DNA of 64,000 nt from Hermatobates lingyangjiaoensis (GCA_026182355.1 JAPFBL010000527.1:425557-489556); one strand, 5' to 3'. Shown: positions 22,940-35,469, numbered from the stretch's first letter. A program made the numbers and translations. Notes: generated by a model not told the origin, from the letters alone.

Positions 22940-24640
22940 TTCTTTCTTCACCAATAATGTCAGTTGATATTTTATGTTAACATTTGTCTTTTAACTATAA
23001 TTCTAACAATGTATCAACACATATATACTATATTATACGGAATAAATAAGAATTTAAATGCTAGTTAATATTTTTCTTTGCGTAAGGCAATAATGATTTT
23101 TTTTTTTTTGTTCACCCATAATGTCACTTGATAATTATGTCAACACTAGTCTTTTAATTATAATTTTAACTACCTGTCAACCCATATATATTAAATTTCA
23201 CGGAATAATTTAAAATTTAAATTATTGTTAATTTCTTTCTTTACTTTCCTTAAGTTAATTGCTTCTTTTTGATTCACCAATATCAAATAAACCTAAAATA
23301 AGTGTTATTATTATAAAATTTGATAAAAAAAATAATTTTGTATATATTGAACTAAAAAGGTGATTGTTTAGTCAAATAAACATACATGGCCGGCAATGGA
23401 AGGAGGTAATTTAATGGCAAAGTAATAATGAAAATTTTTTTTTTGTTCACCCATAATGTCACTTGATAATTATGTCAAAACTACTCTTTTAACTATAATT
23501 TTAACTACCTGTCAACCCATATATGTTAAATTTCACGGAATAATTTAAAATTTAAATTATTGTTAATTTTTTTCTTTACTTTTCTTTAAGTTAATTCCTT
23601 CTTTTTGATTCACTGATATCAAATAAACCTAAAATAAGTGTTATTATCATAAAATTTGATTACATTTTTTTTTATATATTGAACTGAAACAGTTGATGGT
23701 TTCGTCAAAAAAACATGGCCGACAATGGAATGAAGTAATTTAATACCAAGTTAATAACAAATTTTTTTTTTTGTTCACCCATAATGTCACTTGATAATTA
23801 TGTCAACACTAGTCTTTTAACTATAATTTTAACTACCTGTCAACCCATATATGTTAAATTTCACGGAATAATTTAAAATTTAAATCGTTGTTAATTTTTG
23901 TCTATACTTTTTTTATGTTATGCTTCTTTTTGATTCACCGATATCAAATAAACCTAAAATAAGTGTTATTATTATAAAATTTGATAAAAAAAATAATTTT
24001 GTATATATTGAACTAAAAAGATGATTGTTTAGTCAAATAAACATGGCCGGCAATGGAATGAGGTAATTTAATGGCAAAGTAATAATGAAAATTTTTTTTT
24101 GTTCACCCATAATGTCACTTGATAATTATGTCAACACTAGTCTTTTAACTATAATTTTAACTACCTGTCAACCCATATATGTTAAATTTCACGGAATAAT
24201 TTAAAATTTAAATTATTGTTAATTTCTTTCTTTACTTTTCTTAAGTTAATTGCTTCTTTTTGATTCACCAATATCAAATAAACGTAAAATAAGTGTTATT
24301 ATCATAAAATTTGATAAACAATTTTTTTTTATATATTAAACTGAAACAGTCGGTGTTTCGTCAAATAAACATGGCCGACAATGGAATGAAGTAATTTAAT
24401 GCCAAAGTAAGAATGAAATTTATTTTTCTTCACAGATTATGTCATTTGATAATTATGTCAACACTAGTCTTTTAACTATCATTTTAACTAGCTGTCAACC
24501 CATATATGTTAAATTTTAGGCAATAATTTAAATGGTTGATTTTTCTTTTACCTATATTTAGTTAATTACTTCTTATTGTTTCACCAATATAAAATAAACC
24601 TAAAATAAGTGTCACTATTATAAAAATTGATATCAAAAAT
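22940..24640 (+). repeat. Tandem repeat, about 328-335 bp unit, about 5 copies
   Basis: GTTCACCCATAATGTCACTT recurs at 23110, 23445, 23773 and 24101, with worn versions near 22944 and 24429. Units contain a poly-T run and an ACATGGCCGGCAATGGAA block. It starts right after the exon donor, so it fills the intron's 5' end. Confidence 0.85.
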
Positions 24641-25116
24641 ACATGTTTTTTGGTGTAACTGAACCAGTTCGCGATTGCTCTTGGTTATGGAATATGGTAG
24701 ACCATGCACTGTCGCATTATGCCATCGAAATTAATAATTATTCTTTTTCACTTGATAGCAAATGTCATTTAGTATTTTATATCAATACTCATGCTTGTGT
24801 ATATAGTGAGGATTTATGATGTTATGTCCATTTTATGCAATCTTTTTAAGAAGAGCGATTAGCAAATATTTTTGTAATATCATTGTAACGGTTGTTACCG
24901 AAGAATAAATTTATTAGAAATAGCTTTGTTTTTGAATGAAGAAAATGAGAAAAAATACTTTATATGCTGAACTGATTTGTTTTAATTATATAACTTTGAC
25001 ATCTTTCAGAATTATTTGATTATGACTAGTCACAACAATGACTGACTGACTGACAAAGATTCCACAATATTTTACATTACAATTGAGTTAATATTAACAT
25101 GTGTTTACTGTTGCAG
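24641..25116. other. Intron sequence, no feature recognised
   Basis: AT-rich DNA leading to the acceptor at 25116. Confidence 0.35.
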
Positions 25117-25144
25117 GTACAGACGGAAGGATACCTGTACACAG
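25117..25144 (+). CDS. Possible 28-bp microexon of the aquaporin gene
   Basis: ACTGTTGCAG precedes it and GTTAGTGG follows. Read from the first exon it gives VQTEGYLYT plus one base. The phase fits the next candidate exon at 36759. It is GC-richer than its surroundings. Such a short exon could still be chance. Confidence 0.4.
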
Positions 25145-25885
25145 GTTAGTGGGCATGTTTGTGTTTATTGCATGTAATCATTTACAGTACACAGCAAAAC
25201 AGAAAATCAACATCATACACTGTTCGAAACTCCCTCACTTCCACTGTTCTTCCTAGACCAATGTTAGGGCTTAATCTGTTAATGGTGTCTATAGGGTTTC
25301 TAGGTGTCCCTGAGTGATCCAGAATAATATATCCAAATATAAAAACATAGTCACCATACGCATTATTCCTCTATTTTTGAGCGCATCATTATAATGATTG
25401 ATAAGTATCATCGATTTTCTTCTAAAGAAGAGCTACTCACCGCAGCGAATTTGTTTTACGAATGGTGAGATGACATTTGTTCACCACTCTGAGCAAAAGT
25501 TCTACAGTTTCTGACAAGATTATTCTTTAGTCAAAATAGGCTAGGCATAAAAACTGTTCAGTGAGTTGAAAAAAAAATGCGAGCTCCTCCCTATCCCTAT
25601 CAAAATTTTTATCCCCAAACACTGGAGAAGACGCCGAGGCTCATCAAGTTTATTTTTCTCTGGGCAGAAGAATAAGCAACCTTAAAGTAAGTCTCATTAT
25701 CTTTATTTTTTGATGATTATTTTTCCCGTATTGTATTTGATTTAATTAAAATACTTTTGGAATATTTGTATACAGTGTGCTTTCAGCTATTTTTAGAATT
25801 AAGAGCTCCCCAACTTCAAGAAGTTTCAGAACCTGTACCCTAGAAACACGGCAAAGGCTTTTCAGGTATGAAGAGCTTCATAAGA
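25145..25885. other. Intron sequence, no feature recognised
   Basis: No ORF, array or element end is seen. Composition is more balanced at 25200-25300 without an obvious cause. Confidence 0.3.
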
Positions 25886-26050
25886 ATATATAATACACAA
25901 GCTTTCGGCTCACATTAGCCATCACCAGGTAAAAAACGATGTACTAAAATGGCTAACAAAACAAATGCTACGATGCTAAGACCTGATGATGGCTAATGTG
26001 AGCCGAAAGCTTGTGCTTTAAATTAAAGTTTTTAAATATTTGAAAAAGAA
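25886..26050. mobile_element. Palindromic AAGCTT-family hammerhead element
   Basis: Short tail-to-tail arms. The + core at 25983-26008 is canonical. The - core at 25913-25928 is cut short and reads CTGGTGA in place of CTGATGA. Confidence 0.6.
25983..26008 (+). ncRNA. Hammerhead ribozyme core, AAGCTT family
   Basis: CTGATGA, stem II GGCT/AGCC with a six-base loop, GAAA, palindrome AAGCTT. Confidence 0.6.
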
Positions 26051-26129
26051 ATAAGAATATATGAAGATACATACTTATTGTAATTCTACTGTGTTTACAT
26101 TTTTTTTAAAACTATAATGCATTACTGTT

Positions 26130-27171
26130 TCTATCTAATCTCTTGTGTAACTCATATGTTATGGCACTAGTAACGCTCTTGACATGTAGGAAGAACTGTG
26201 GTTATATATTTCTTTGATTATATTAAAGGTATATATGTGAGGTACCTCATATATGTTGAATCTATGTGTTTGATGTATTTAAGTCTATATTGACATATAT
26301 GTTTATAAACTACTCTCTCATGTAACTAATATGATTTCAAGGGATAAAAACGTATTTGAAGTGATGAAGAGGTGTTGATCACTTTAAAATTTGTTGTATT
26401 CTACTCTGTGAGGTAAGTTATGGTTATTGTGTACAATAGATGTTTTATTAACTTTAAATTTATATTAATTTATTAACCTTAAATTTTCATAAGTATATTT
26501 TCATGTCGTTTGTTTTGCATGTAAAAACTGTTTCCAGGTATATGGCATATGCAGATCTATGTTTACAACATTCTTTTAATTTTACTGTATGAGGTAACAT
26601 ATAACATTTGAATTTATTGATATTTAAATGCCTATTTTATAGCTGTTTCTCTTCTATTATACCAATAAAATCAAATGATAAAGGAATGGAAACCCTTTAG
26701 AGGATTATGAAACGTATGATTACATCCTGATATTCAGTTCTGTTTTATGAGGTACATCGAATTTGGAATTGCAAAATAGGTATGTGTTCTATGATTTATA
26801 AGACAACGCTTACATAACTATTTATATTTTGCTGTTTCATGGAATTAATATGACTATGGGGGTAAAGACAGAATGATGTGTATAAACAAATATGATTATT
26901 CTAATTTTAGTTATAATATGTATTTTGCCATATAGTTGTAAAGTAGGTATGTATTTATGATCTGCACGTCAACATTACATAGCTATTTCTATTCTGCTCT
27001 ATTATGTAACTTATGTGATTATGGGGCTAGATGTGTATGATGTATATAACATGTATTATTATTCTTATTTTATTTATAATTTGTATTTTACCTCATAGTT
27101 GTTAAGTATGTATGTGTTTCCTTATCTATATGTCAACATTTACATAGCTGTTTCTATTCTACTCTAGGATG
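26130..27171 (+). repeat. Degenerate tandem repeat, about 164-bp unit
   Basis: ACATAGCTATTTCTATTCTGCT-like landmarks recur, clearest at about 26814, 26977 and 27142. Older, worn units lie to the left. The array is interrupted at 27172 and resumes at 27637. Confidence 0.65.
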
Positions 27172-27636
27172 TTTATCTTTAAGTTAGTCAGGGGAGAGGG
27201 GCACATTTAGTCAGGGGGGGTCCTGGGGCTTGGGTGGCTACCAGGCGGGTCCGCAGGTGGTGGATAGCGGAAGGCCCTGTACGACCTGTTCGCTATCAGG
27301 GTAACCCCGAATAGTTAATAAGAGGTCCCGAACCAACCCCTCTCAAGCCACGTTTTAACATCATACAAGTTCAAATAACTGAAAATGTAACTCAGTTTTT
27401 AATGAGTACCCCGGACAGCATTCATCTGACATTTTTTGTCAAATTTTCTTTGGATTTAGTTTTTAACTGGTTTGTTGTGTTTCTTAACTATTATTTTATT
27501 TACAGGTAAATAGTCCACACACAATAGTCCAAATAATTAATAGATGAATGTTACAATTTTAATAAATCAACATCAACAGTAAGCCTTCTTCTGAACTGAA
27601 GACTTCACTGATTTGAGTTTTATGATGTCTGCATCA
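27172..27636 (+). mobile_element. GC-rich insertion splitting the 164-bp array
   Basis: The array stops in mid-unit at CTACTCTAGGATG and resumes at 27637. Between lies foreign-looking DNA. Its first 170 bp are very GC-rich (CCTGGGGCTTGGGTGGC, GGTGGATAGCGGAAGG) and resemble a LINE-type 5' leader. The rest is AT-rich. No protein motif was found, so the class is unsure. Confidence 0.4.
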
Positions 27637-27747
27637 ACATTTACATAGCTATTTCTATTCTACTCTGTTATGTAACTTATGTGGTTATGGGGCTAGGAAT
27701 GTTATGATGTATATAATCATGTATCATTATTCTTATTTTATTTATAA
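27637..27747 (+). repeat. Continuation of the 164-bp tandem array
   Basis: Resumes with ACATTTACATAGCTATTTC and ends at TTTATAA where the Helitron-like element begins. Confidence 0.65.
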
Positions 27748-30067
27748 CTAGCAAACGTACCCGTCTTTGACGGAATCAAAAATTCTATTATACTTGGTAT
27801 TCCAAAATGCCATTAGAAATTATAGAATAGTAGAAAATATAATTATTCGTACAGTGTTAAGCAAATGCCTCTGTATACACTACATTAGCTGTCTGTCCTT
27901 CAGGTTCATGGAAGAACAAACAGTTGGAACCTCTGACTCTTTAGCAAGTAAACTACAGTTAACCATGTAAGAAAAACTTGGTCTCGCTAACTTGAATACC
28001 TGCTTTAGATTAAATTTTCCCTCGCGGCTTAGTTAACGTCATTGTAAAATAGACTCTGACGGGATTTTGCAATCGTAAAAAAATTCGATCTCGAGATTTT
28101 GACGGAATTATATGTTTAGAGGTCCCAGAAGTCGTTTTATGATATTTTCTCGATGATGTCTGTGTGTGTCTGTGTGGGTGGGTGGGTGAGTGTGTTAGCA
28201 TTGCTTGTTACCACGCTACGGTTCAGAATCTTTGATAGATCAAGTTGATATTTTACACAAAAATGGGCCCCATAGTGTAGATGATCCCTATTGTTTGGGA
28301 AGAATTATGCATGACGGGAAAGTCACTTTTTTTGCCATAAACCGGTTTTTAGAAAACATTATTTTCTCCTAAACTACTAACTCTAGAGTTTTGAAATTGG
28401 GTTATTATCTTTGTGGTTACAAATGAAATAAACGAAAAATATATTCAGAACTTTAAAACAAAGGGAAATATTTTTTATTCAATAAAATGTAAAAATTTTG
28501 ACTTATAATTCAATCTCAAACCTTGTGAGAGCGATACAAGCCATACTGTTTGAAGGATCAAAATGAAAGTATGCCTAAAAATAGAACATTATGTGGAGAA
28601 TAGTTGATATTTTTTTTTCAAAATTACATTCGCTATTGGGGCGTTACAGTACGATTTCTGTTTTAAGAAATTTTTTTTTACGCCAAACGGCTCATTAAAA
28701 AATCATGAAAATTTGTCCGAAAATGGAACACAAAATTAGCAATTTATAAAAAAAAATTCAGCAAATTCCAATTACGGGAAAGTGCATTAAAGCTATAAAA
28801 ACTGTTTGTTTATCCTAGACTAAGAGACACCTGCTATACTTGTCGAATTTTTTATATTTTTTTACATTGTTTACATTGACTTAGAATTTTTTCAGTAAAT
28901 ACACCGATATATTAAATGTTTAGAGGTATAATGAAAATTTTTAAATGATTTAACGACTTATCTATGAAACATATAATCTCTGATCCTTTTTATAGTATGA
29001 TGGGTTTGTCTAACAAAATGTTCTAATCAATCTATATGTTGCACAATTCTATAAAGCTTAATATCAGATGCTGATTTTTTTACGCTTATGAATAACATTA
29101 TTATTGGGTAATATTGAAGTTTTTGGAATGAACTTTTACGTCCTATAGAAGGGTTTCTATGTTTTTGTGTAATTTCCAGTTTTTTCACTATTCTAGTCTA
29201 ATAGTTTATACAATTAGTTATAAAAATTTCAAGCTTCCAGCTTTTAAATTTAAAATTATGCAATAAAGTCGGTTTGAACTTGATTTAAGAATGCAAAGGT
29301 TGCTAATTACCAATATATTTTTTCTGAATATACATTTACAATCTACAACAATATACTTATAACAGAGTAGAGCGCGTGGGAAAAAATAACATTCCCTCAG
29401 AGTAAATTGGTTTTTATGATTTTTGACAAAGAGAAAGAAAAGTTTTTAAAAAACTCTAGCATGCCATGAAATTCCCAGTATAATAATTTAATAAAAGATC
29501 AAAAATGTAGAACATTATTCAGAATTAAAAAATAAATTCTTTTAAAAACAATAAATGAAATTATCCTATATCTTAAATTAAAAATTATCTGAAAACGACA
29601 TTATTTCTTACATATTTTGGACATTTCAGATAAAAACTTGGTAATGTTTTTAAAACACTTAAAATATTTTCAAGTTCTAAATGGGAAAATATGTCTTAGG
29701 TATTAATGTAGAAGAAGGTCAGATAATCTATGTAAGAGATCCATGTGCTATTGGAGCAAAAGCCATGCTTTCTTGTAGGAAATTATTTCCTATAAGCAAA
29801 TTTTCACTTTGACTTTTCATAATGTTATTACTGCTGTAGTTATACTAATGATTGTATATCCATTAATTGTGTGACATACAAAAAAGGCTTATCTATTGAT
29901 AAGTGGATCAATCACTATCTGTACTACCTCTGGAATGAAAGACTAATAAACATCTCCCATTTAGACGATTATATATATTATGCTTAAATGAGACCTTATA
30001 TATTATATACCCAAGAAGTTAGATATTAAGTTTACTAATAGTAAAGTTGAGTGTAGGCCACTCCAGA
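27748..30067 (-). mobile_element. Helitron-like non-autonomous element
   Basis: Read on the minus strand it begins TCTGGAGTGGCCTACACTC (30067) and ends with a hairpin CCGTC-TTT-GACGG (27761-27773 on the plus strand), a short spacer and CTAG (27748-27751). It is inserted between A and T. The left flank is the 164-bp array, cut in mid-unit. No Rep/helicase frame is seen, so it is non-autonomous. Pieces of the same family are at 5560, 14330, 18005, 41390, 41950, 43563, 51520 and 54720, so it has been amplified here. The 63-codon frame at 28010-28201 is fortuitous. Confidence 0.55.
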
Positions 30068-31442
30068 TTTTTTGTTTTATTTGGTAAGCTCTAAGTATAT
30101 TTGGAAACAAGATGTAATGGAGATAAAAAAAAACAGCTAACTATGGTTAACTTGATTGTGGAAATATTTAAAGTAAACATTTTTTTTTAAACTAGAGAAA
30201 TGAAAGAATATTATTCATAGCTTCTGGACCACTGATTCTTGAAGTTCATACGTGGGTTTCTTGTGGATTTTTGACCTAAAGAAATAACAGTTTGTTTGTT
30301 TATATGCTGTCGTTTTGCCAAGAATTGTTTGGCATTTTCAAGGCTAAAAACAATTTATTGACATTTTTTTGCCTTAATAATTAATAAAAAGTAATTATGT
30401 TTAAACAATATATGTTTTCTATTAAAAAAAACAACAACACTGGCTGTGTTTGTGGTTTTCTTTTACTTTATTTTGTGTTTATGGTTTGGTTTATTGTGTT
30501 TCTGTTTGTTGAAAATCCGTGAATGTATTTGTTTTCACTACTTATGTCGTCAATAAATTTGTTTTTATTCTTGAAAATGTGAATCAATTTTTGGCGAAAC
30601 ATCGACATATAAACAGGAATGTTATTTTTTTTAGACCAAAAAGCCTTAAGAAACACATCTTTGAACTGAAAAGACTATTATCATTGGTATTGGATCGTTT
30701 GTGCCCGCTAATATAAATCTTAAAGATACTGTCCAATACTTGGTTGAGTATTAGATCCGAATCATTGTTGTTTTTATATATTACACATTCAAATTCACCA
30801 ATTTTTGATGGCGGGATGATAATATATATTGGGAAAGCAAAAATGTGGCAACACCGAAAGAGGAAAATTTACAAAAATCACTTAAGCTAATCCTTATTAA
30901 ACTATTAAACATTATTTTGACATTAAACACTTTTTAATAAAAAAAATTTTTTGTTTTTGTTTATACAAATAAAGTGGACACTAATTATATTTAAGTTTAC
31001 CTTAACATAAAATAAATAGTAGATACAATTCTAAACAAAAAAAGTTTTTAAATGAAATTTAACGTTAATTCTTAACAAATTAAAAGTACGAAAGTTAATA
31101 CATAAATAAAATATTTTTGGCTACACTGGTAAGCTGTAGTTTCATACCATTTTTGCAACCTAAGTGAAACATCCCGCAATCAACACTACCATTTCTTGTA
31201 TTTCTAAAGTCAGCCATTAGTCCTTCAAGTTCAAAATTTTATTTTTTTTCTCCTTCTCTAATTGGTTTTGGAAAAGTAATTGTTTCAATCCATCAAAATG
31301 TGTTGAAATGCTTAGTTCATAGTGCAACACTGTGGTTTGATCAAGTGAAGTTTTAAGTATACATTTGTTTACATCATTTTTAAAAGGAAGGTAATACAAA
31401 AAGTCATGTCTGTTTCGAAAAATTTTACAATATTATGAAGTT
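30068..31442. other. Intergenic or intronic stretch upstream of the 632-codon ORF
   Basis: AT-rich. Short overlapping frames at 30468-30716 on both strands have no motif. The promoter of the ORF at 31443 should lie within the last few hundred bases, but I see no clear TATA or initiator. Confidence 0.3.
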
Positions 31443-33341
31443 ATGTCATTTCAACCAGGGGAATTTATTAATATTGTTGATCTGTGTAAGTTAAAAATGC
31501 AAGAAAAGACCAGCCCAAGAATAGTTAATGATGAACCTATTTTAATAGATTCTGATAGTGACGATGATGTGACAATTGTTGAAACAGATCCTGTAGTTAT
31601 CAATTCAAACTTAGTTAAGAAGGATGATTCAACAGTTAAGAATAATGCTGTTGTTCTTAATGACTCTGTTGAAAAGTCACCAAATAAAGTTGAAAACAAT
31701 AAAATAAACCAGATAAAGAAAAAAAGGCCTAGTTCTCCTCAAAAATCGACTGAGAAATTTGCCATTATCAATGTTGTGTCCCTTGCAAAACAGACTGAAT
31801 TAAATTTACTTCCAAATGATACAAATACTGCGTCTAATCTAAGCAGTGTACAATCCGAGACTCTTCCTCTGGAAAACAAAACTGTCGAGCCAACTGTCGT
31901 TTGCGATGAAGTGGTACCTAGCGAAGAATTAAATAAATTTTCCAATTTTAAGAAATTACTTCCTAATAGTGATTCAGTTAAAACTTGGAAAGATTGTTTA
32001 AACGAATGTGTTATATATATAGATAAGTTGAATGAAACAGTGATAAAAGAAGAAATACAGGAGGAAGAGGAGATGCAAAAAAATATTAAACTGAGAATGA
32101 TGCATGAAAAACTTGTAAGTGATTTATTTAGCATGTGTGAAAAAGAACCTGTAACAATTGCCAATAATGAAGGAAAGTGTGAAAATGAAACTGATGTTAA
32201 AACGGTGGAAGAAAAAGAAACTATAAAGCCAGAAACTGTTCAACCTAGGAGAGTTACCAAGAAAATTGTTCCTTTGAAAGAATGCCAAGTTAAGATTGAA
32301 GAAATCATAGAGAACATGGAAAAACTGTTTGATTTTAACTTTGAAGAAGGTACAGACTATGATGTTGAAAATAAAGTAAACAGTTCAGTTGATGCTGATT
32401 TGTTGGATTCTGTTACTGATATAAAAGATGAACTTAAAGATATTGAGAATGACTTGTTCATGGAAGAAGAAGGAAAAACAAACTTACTTGTTACTTCTGT
32501 GAATACATTGTCTGCTTATTGTGTTGATGAAAGCATTTTTGATGAGCCCAGTGATATTATATATGAATTTACAAATGAAATCGAAAGTATTAAAGAAAAT
32601 GAAAATGTTGATAATGTTTTAGATTTTAGCAGGGATAAAGAAATACAAATGGATCTTCCAATAAAATGTATTTTTAATAGAAAAGTAGAAGACAGTTTGC
32701 CAAGTTATGATGAATTAGTTGTTTTGAAAAAAGAAAAGGAAAATGAAAAGAAAGAATTAAAGGAAGAGGAGATTCCAGTTGCTTTGGATTTTAGAGTGAG
32801 AAAAACCTCTTTAGATTGTAATGAGAATGAACCAGTTAAAAGTGAACCAAAGATAGAATCTCAAGTAAGTTGTGAAAATGAAAAAAGTGACAAAGATACT
32901 ACAGTTTCTTCAAATGATAGGAAATTAACATTTATTGAAAGAGATCCAAGGAGAAGAGTTAGGTCAATCTCACCAAGAAATAATGATAATTTTGATAAGA
33001 AATGTGAAGAAGACAATCTAAAAGGGAAGAGGAAATCAATTAATGATGAATCATATTCGTACGATAAAAGAAGAAGAGATGAATATGAGTACTATAGAAG
33101 AAACGCGTTTTGCCGAAGTTCTTCCCATTTTAGTGATTCCAGAGAAATAGTGAATGATAGGCGATTTTACGAAGATTATAACAGAACTGGTGATAGAGAT
33201 TACAGAATAGAGTGGGCAAGACCGAGGTATTCGAATGGTAGAGTAAATGAATCTATTTCTTCAAGACCAAGGTATCCATCACAAGAGAAAGTCATTTTTA
33301 ATCGGTTTATCGCCAATAAAAGATTTTTGACTTACAATTGA
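31443..33341 (+). CDS. Hypothetical 632-residue acidic protein, single exon
   Basis: A long uninterrupted ORF, far beyond chance at this AT content, with ordinary codon use. The first 60 residues hold PILIDSDSDDDVTIVE, a good SUMO-interacting-motif pattern (hydrophobic core next to acid and serine). The middle is E/K/N-rich and low in complexity, with two LDF motifs (VLDFSRDK, ALDFRVRK). The C-terminal 150 residues are basic and R/S/Y-rich (ERDPRRRVRSISPR, KRRRDEYEYYRR), as in nuclear RNA-associated proteins. No enzyme domain, signal peptide or membrane segment is seen. The ATG at 31443 is the first in frame. It lies inside the proposed long aquaporin intron on the same strand. A nuclear, SUMO-linked role is inference only. 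Confidence 0.7.
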   Translation: MSFQPGEFINIVDLCKLKMQEKTSPRIVNDEPILIDSDSDDDVTIVETDPVVINSNLVKKDDSTVKNNAVVLNDSVEKSPNKVENNKINQIKKKRPSSPQKSTEKFAIINVVSLAKQTELNLLPNDTNTASNLSSVQSETLPLENKTVEPTVVCDEVVPSEELNKFSNFKKLLPNSDSVKTWKDCLNECVIYIDKLNETVIKEEIQEEEEMQKNIKLRMMHEKLVSDLFSMCEKEPVTIANNEGKCENETDVKTVEEKETIKPETVQPRRVTKKIVPLKECQVKIEEIIENMEKLFDFNFEEGTDYDVENKVNSSVDADLLDSVTDIKDELKDIENDLFMEEEGKTNLLVTSVNTLSAYCVDESIFDEPSDIIYEFTNEIESIKENENVDNVLDFSRDKEIQMDLPIKCIFNRKVEDSLPSYDELVVLKKEKENEKKELKEEEIPVALDFRVRKTSLDCNENEPVKSEPKIESQVSCENEKSDKDTTVSSNDRKLTFIERDPRRRVRSISPRNNDNFDKKCEEDNLKGKRKSINDESYSYDKRRRDEYEYYRRNAFCRSSSHFSDSREIVNDRRFYEDYNRTGDRDYRIEWARPRYSNGRVNESISSRPRYPSQEKVIFNRFIANKRFLTYN

Positions 33342-33837
33342 ATCATCAATCATCATTCTCCAAGGTAACCTATAATTTATAACTTATAATCATATAATTT
33401 CTATTAATAACTTAGCAAACTTGAACAATATCATTTGATGAGTGTCCACCATCTTATAAATATATCAATCAAGCTTTTGTTTATCATCCATGACTAAGTC
33501 TCTATTATAGATATCAATGAAGGAGGTTACAAAGCTTTCTATTCTTTTTCAAAACTGTACAGTCATTCAACAACTGATTAAAGAGATACTATCTCTTCTA
33601 AACAGTTCATATATATTTAACTGTATAATAAACCTTTTTTGTCTTTGATATTTTATTTATAAAGAGAATAATTTGTAGTTATTTCCTATTTATGGTTACA
33701 AAATTATTTTTAAAACGCATTCCGTCAAAATGTATGTTCTTATTAAAGCCATCGGTATCCCAGTGAACCCTTTGTAAACATCAAGTCATCATTATGTATT
33801 CTTTAAATATTTAGCTTTTTATCATTTTTTTCTATTT
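33342..33837 (+). other. Probable 3' UTR of the 632-codon ORF
   Basis: AT-rich sequence with an AATAAA signal near 33626. The Penelope-like element begins after it. Confidence 0.4.
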
Positions 33838-35405
33838 TCATCCCCACAAAATACCGCGCCCTGGCTCGTCCCGAATGGGAAGGACCGCCTCTCTTGCTAT
33901 GCAAGTGACCTGATCTTCGAAAACCAATTTTGTATATATATATATATTATTGAAAATGACACCAAATTTAGCTGATACCTGTTTCTTAACACGTTTCTCA
34001 TTTTTTCTAAATAACACTCTCGTTATTTCGTCTACACAATAAAGTACATCTCCTATGGTCGACATGTTTCGAATGATCAACATTCATCATCAGGACGTGA
34101 ATAAGATTTCTGGATGCCCTTGATTTGAACTAAATAGCTTCAAAATACGGCTACTGTTTTCGACCTGAATATTTAGGAGTGGCTGCAGTTTTTGAATTAA
34201 TATAGCCTCTAAAATTTTCAGTTTATGGTGGTTACTTTCTTTTTTTACAATTTTAGTATTTGTAACCAGCATCTATCGGGTTAATTTAACATTATGCTTG
34301 TCCTGCGTATGTTTTTTGGGGGCTCCGGCCATTAGGTGCATGGTGAGCCTTCTTGATAGAGAAGTGGTAGTCATACCAATGTACGAGTTTTTGGGTTTCA
34401 CAGTCCCCATTAGTACATGTATACTCGTACACCAGATTTCTTTCCTTTAAAGGTGAACTTTTGTCTTGGTTATTATTTTTAATAAACAGGCTACTCACTG
34501 GTGGGCTTTTATAATAAATGACCAGTGTTACTTTTTCATCCTCGTTCTTGCAGCTGATATTATTCCTTATAATGTCTTTTACTATTCTCTCATCAAGCTT
34601 GTGTTGCTCTGAATACTGGTTTTTATAATAAACTTTATGCACTATAGTTGGTCTATCTTCATTGATTTGCTTCACTCTTCTTACATGAAGGTATTGTTTC
34701 AATATGCGATCAAAATTATCATTCGAATAACCATTGTTAATAAACGCTTGCTTCGTTCTGTTAATTTCCCTGTTGAATATTTCCCAATTTGATGCGATCT
34801 TGTACGTTCTATGTATTAAGGCTTTAATTGCTCCATCTTTTTGTAGCGCTGAGGGCATTCGCTACGGACATTTAGGTAGGAGGTTGTATTACATTCTTTC
34901 TTGAATACTGAGGTTTGAATTTTGTCATTTAACACGTTAATACTGACGTCAAGAAAGTTAATTGTATTGTCTATTGCTTTTTCTATAGTGAATTTCAGGC
35001 ATGATTCTTCCTCAAATGCATTTCTCAGCCCGTCCATTTGGGTTGCATTCCTTGTTATGACGAAGCAATCGTCAACATATCGGCAGTATATGATAGGTTT
35101 GATAGCAGCTCTCTTGCTTAATACATTATTTTCCAGGTGACACATATAATAGTTGGCAAAGGCCACGCCAAGAGGTGAGCCCATAGCGACCCCATCATTT
35201 TGTACATACATTGACCATCTATGTGGGTAAATGGGTTTTCCATTGTGCATGCTTGCAGTAATTTATTTAACTGTTCTCTTTTAATTGCTGGTGGTGGTAT
35301 ATCACGGTTAGAATAGACATAGTTGTATATTATTTCAATAGTCTCCTTAACCGGAACATTGGTGAACAATGACTCTACATCTAAAGACCCTATATTTCCT
35401 TCTGG
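33838..35405 (-). mobile_element. Penelope-like element, 5'-truncated, with 3' hammerhead
   Basis: Read leftward. The RT part starts near motif A (LFTNVPVKETIE-type), then motif B (QNDGVAMGSPLGVAFANYY) and motif C (YCRYVDDCFVI), with NFLDV beyond. A linker leads to a GIY-YIG nuclease: NLVYEYTC, then in another frame YIGMTTTSLSRRLTMHL, and KILEAILIQK with the expected glutamate. At least two frame breaks and one in-frame TAG (near 34275) make it inactive. The last frame ends at a TGA at 34090-34092, which lies inside a hammerhead core. Penelope-like RT plus GIY-YIG is diagnostic. Confidence 0.85.
34067..34093 (-). ncRNA. Hammerhead ribozyme overlapping the PLE stop codon
   Basis: CTGATGA, stem II GAATG/CATTC, GAAA, palindrome ACATGT, then a standard GUC cleavage triplet. 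GTC before the core pairs with GAC after the cleavage site. The TGA that ends the PLE frame (34092-34090) is the TGA of the CTGATGA box. It links hammerhead and PLE in one element. Confidence 0.7.
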
Positions 35406-35469
35406 TCTTTAGACCAATTTAATTATTAATATAATTAATAATAATTATATTATTAATATAATATAATCT

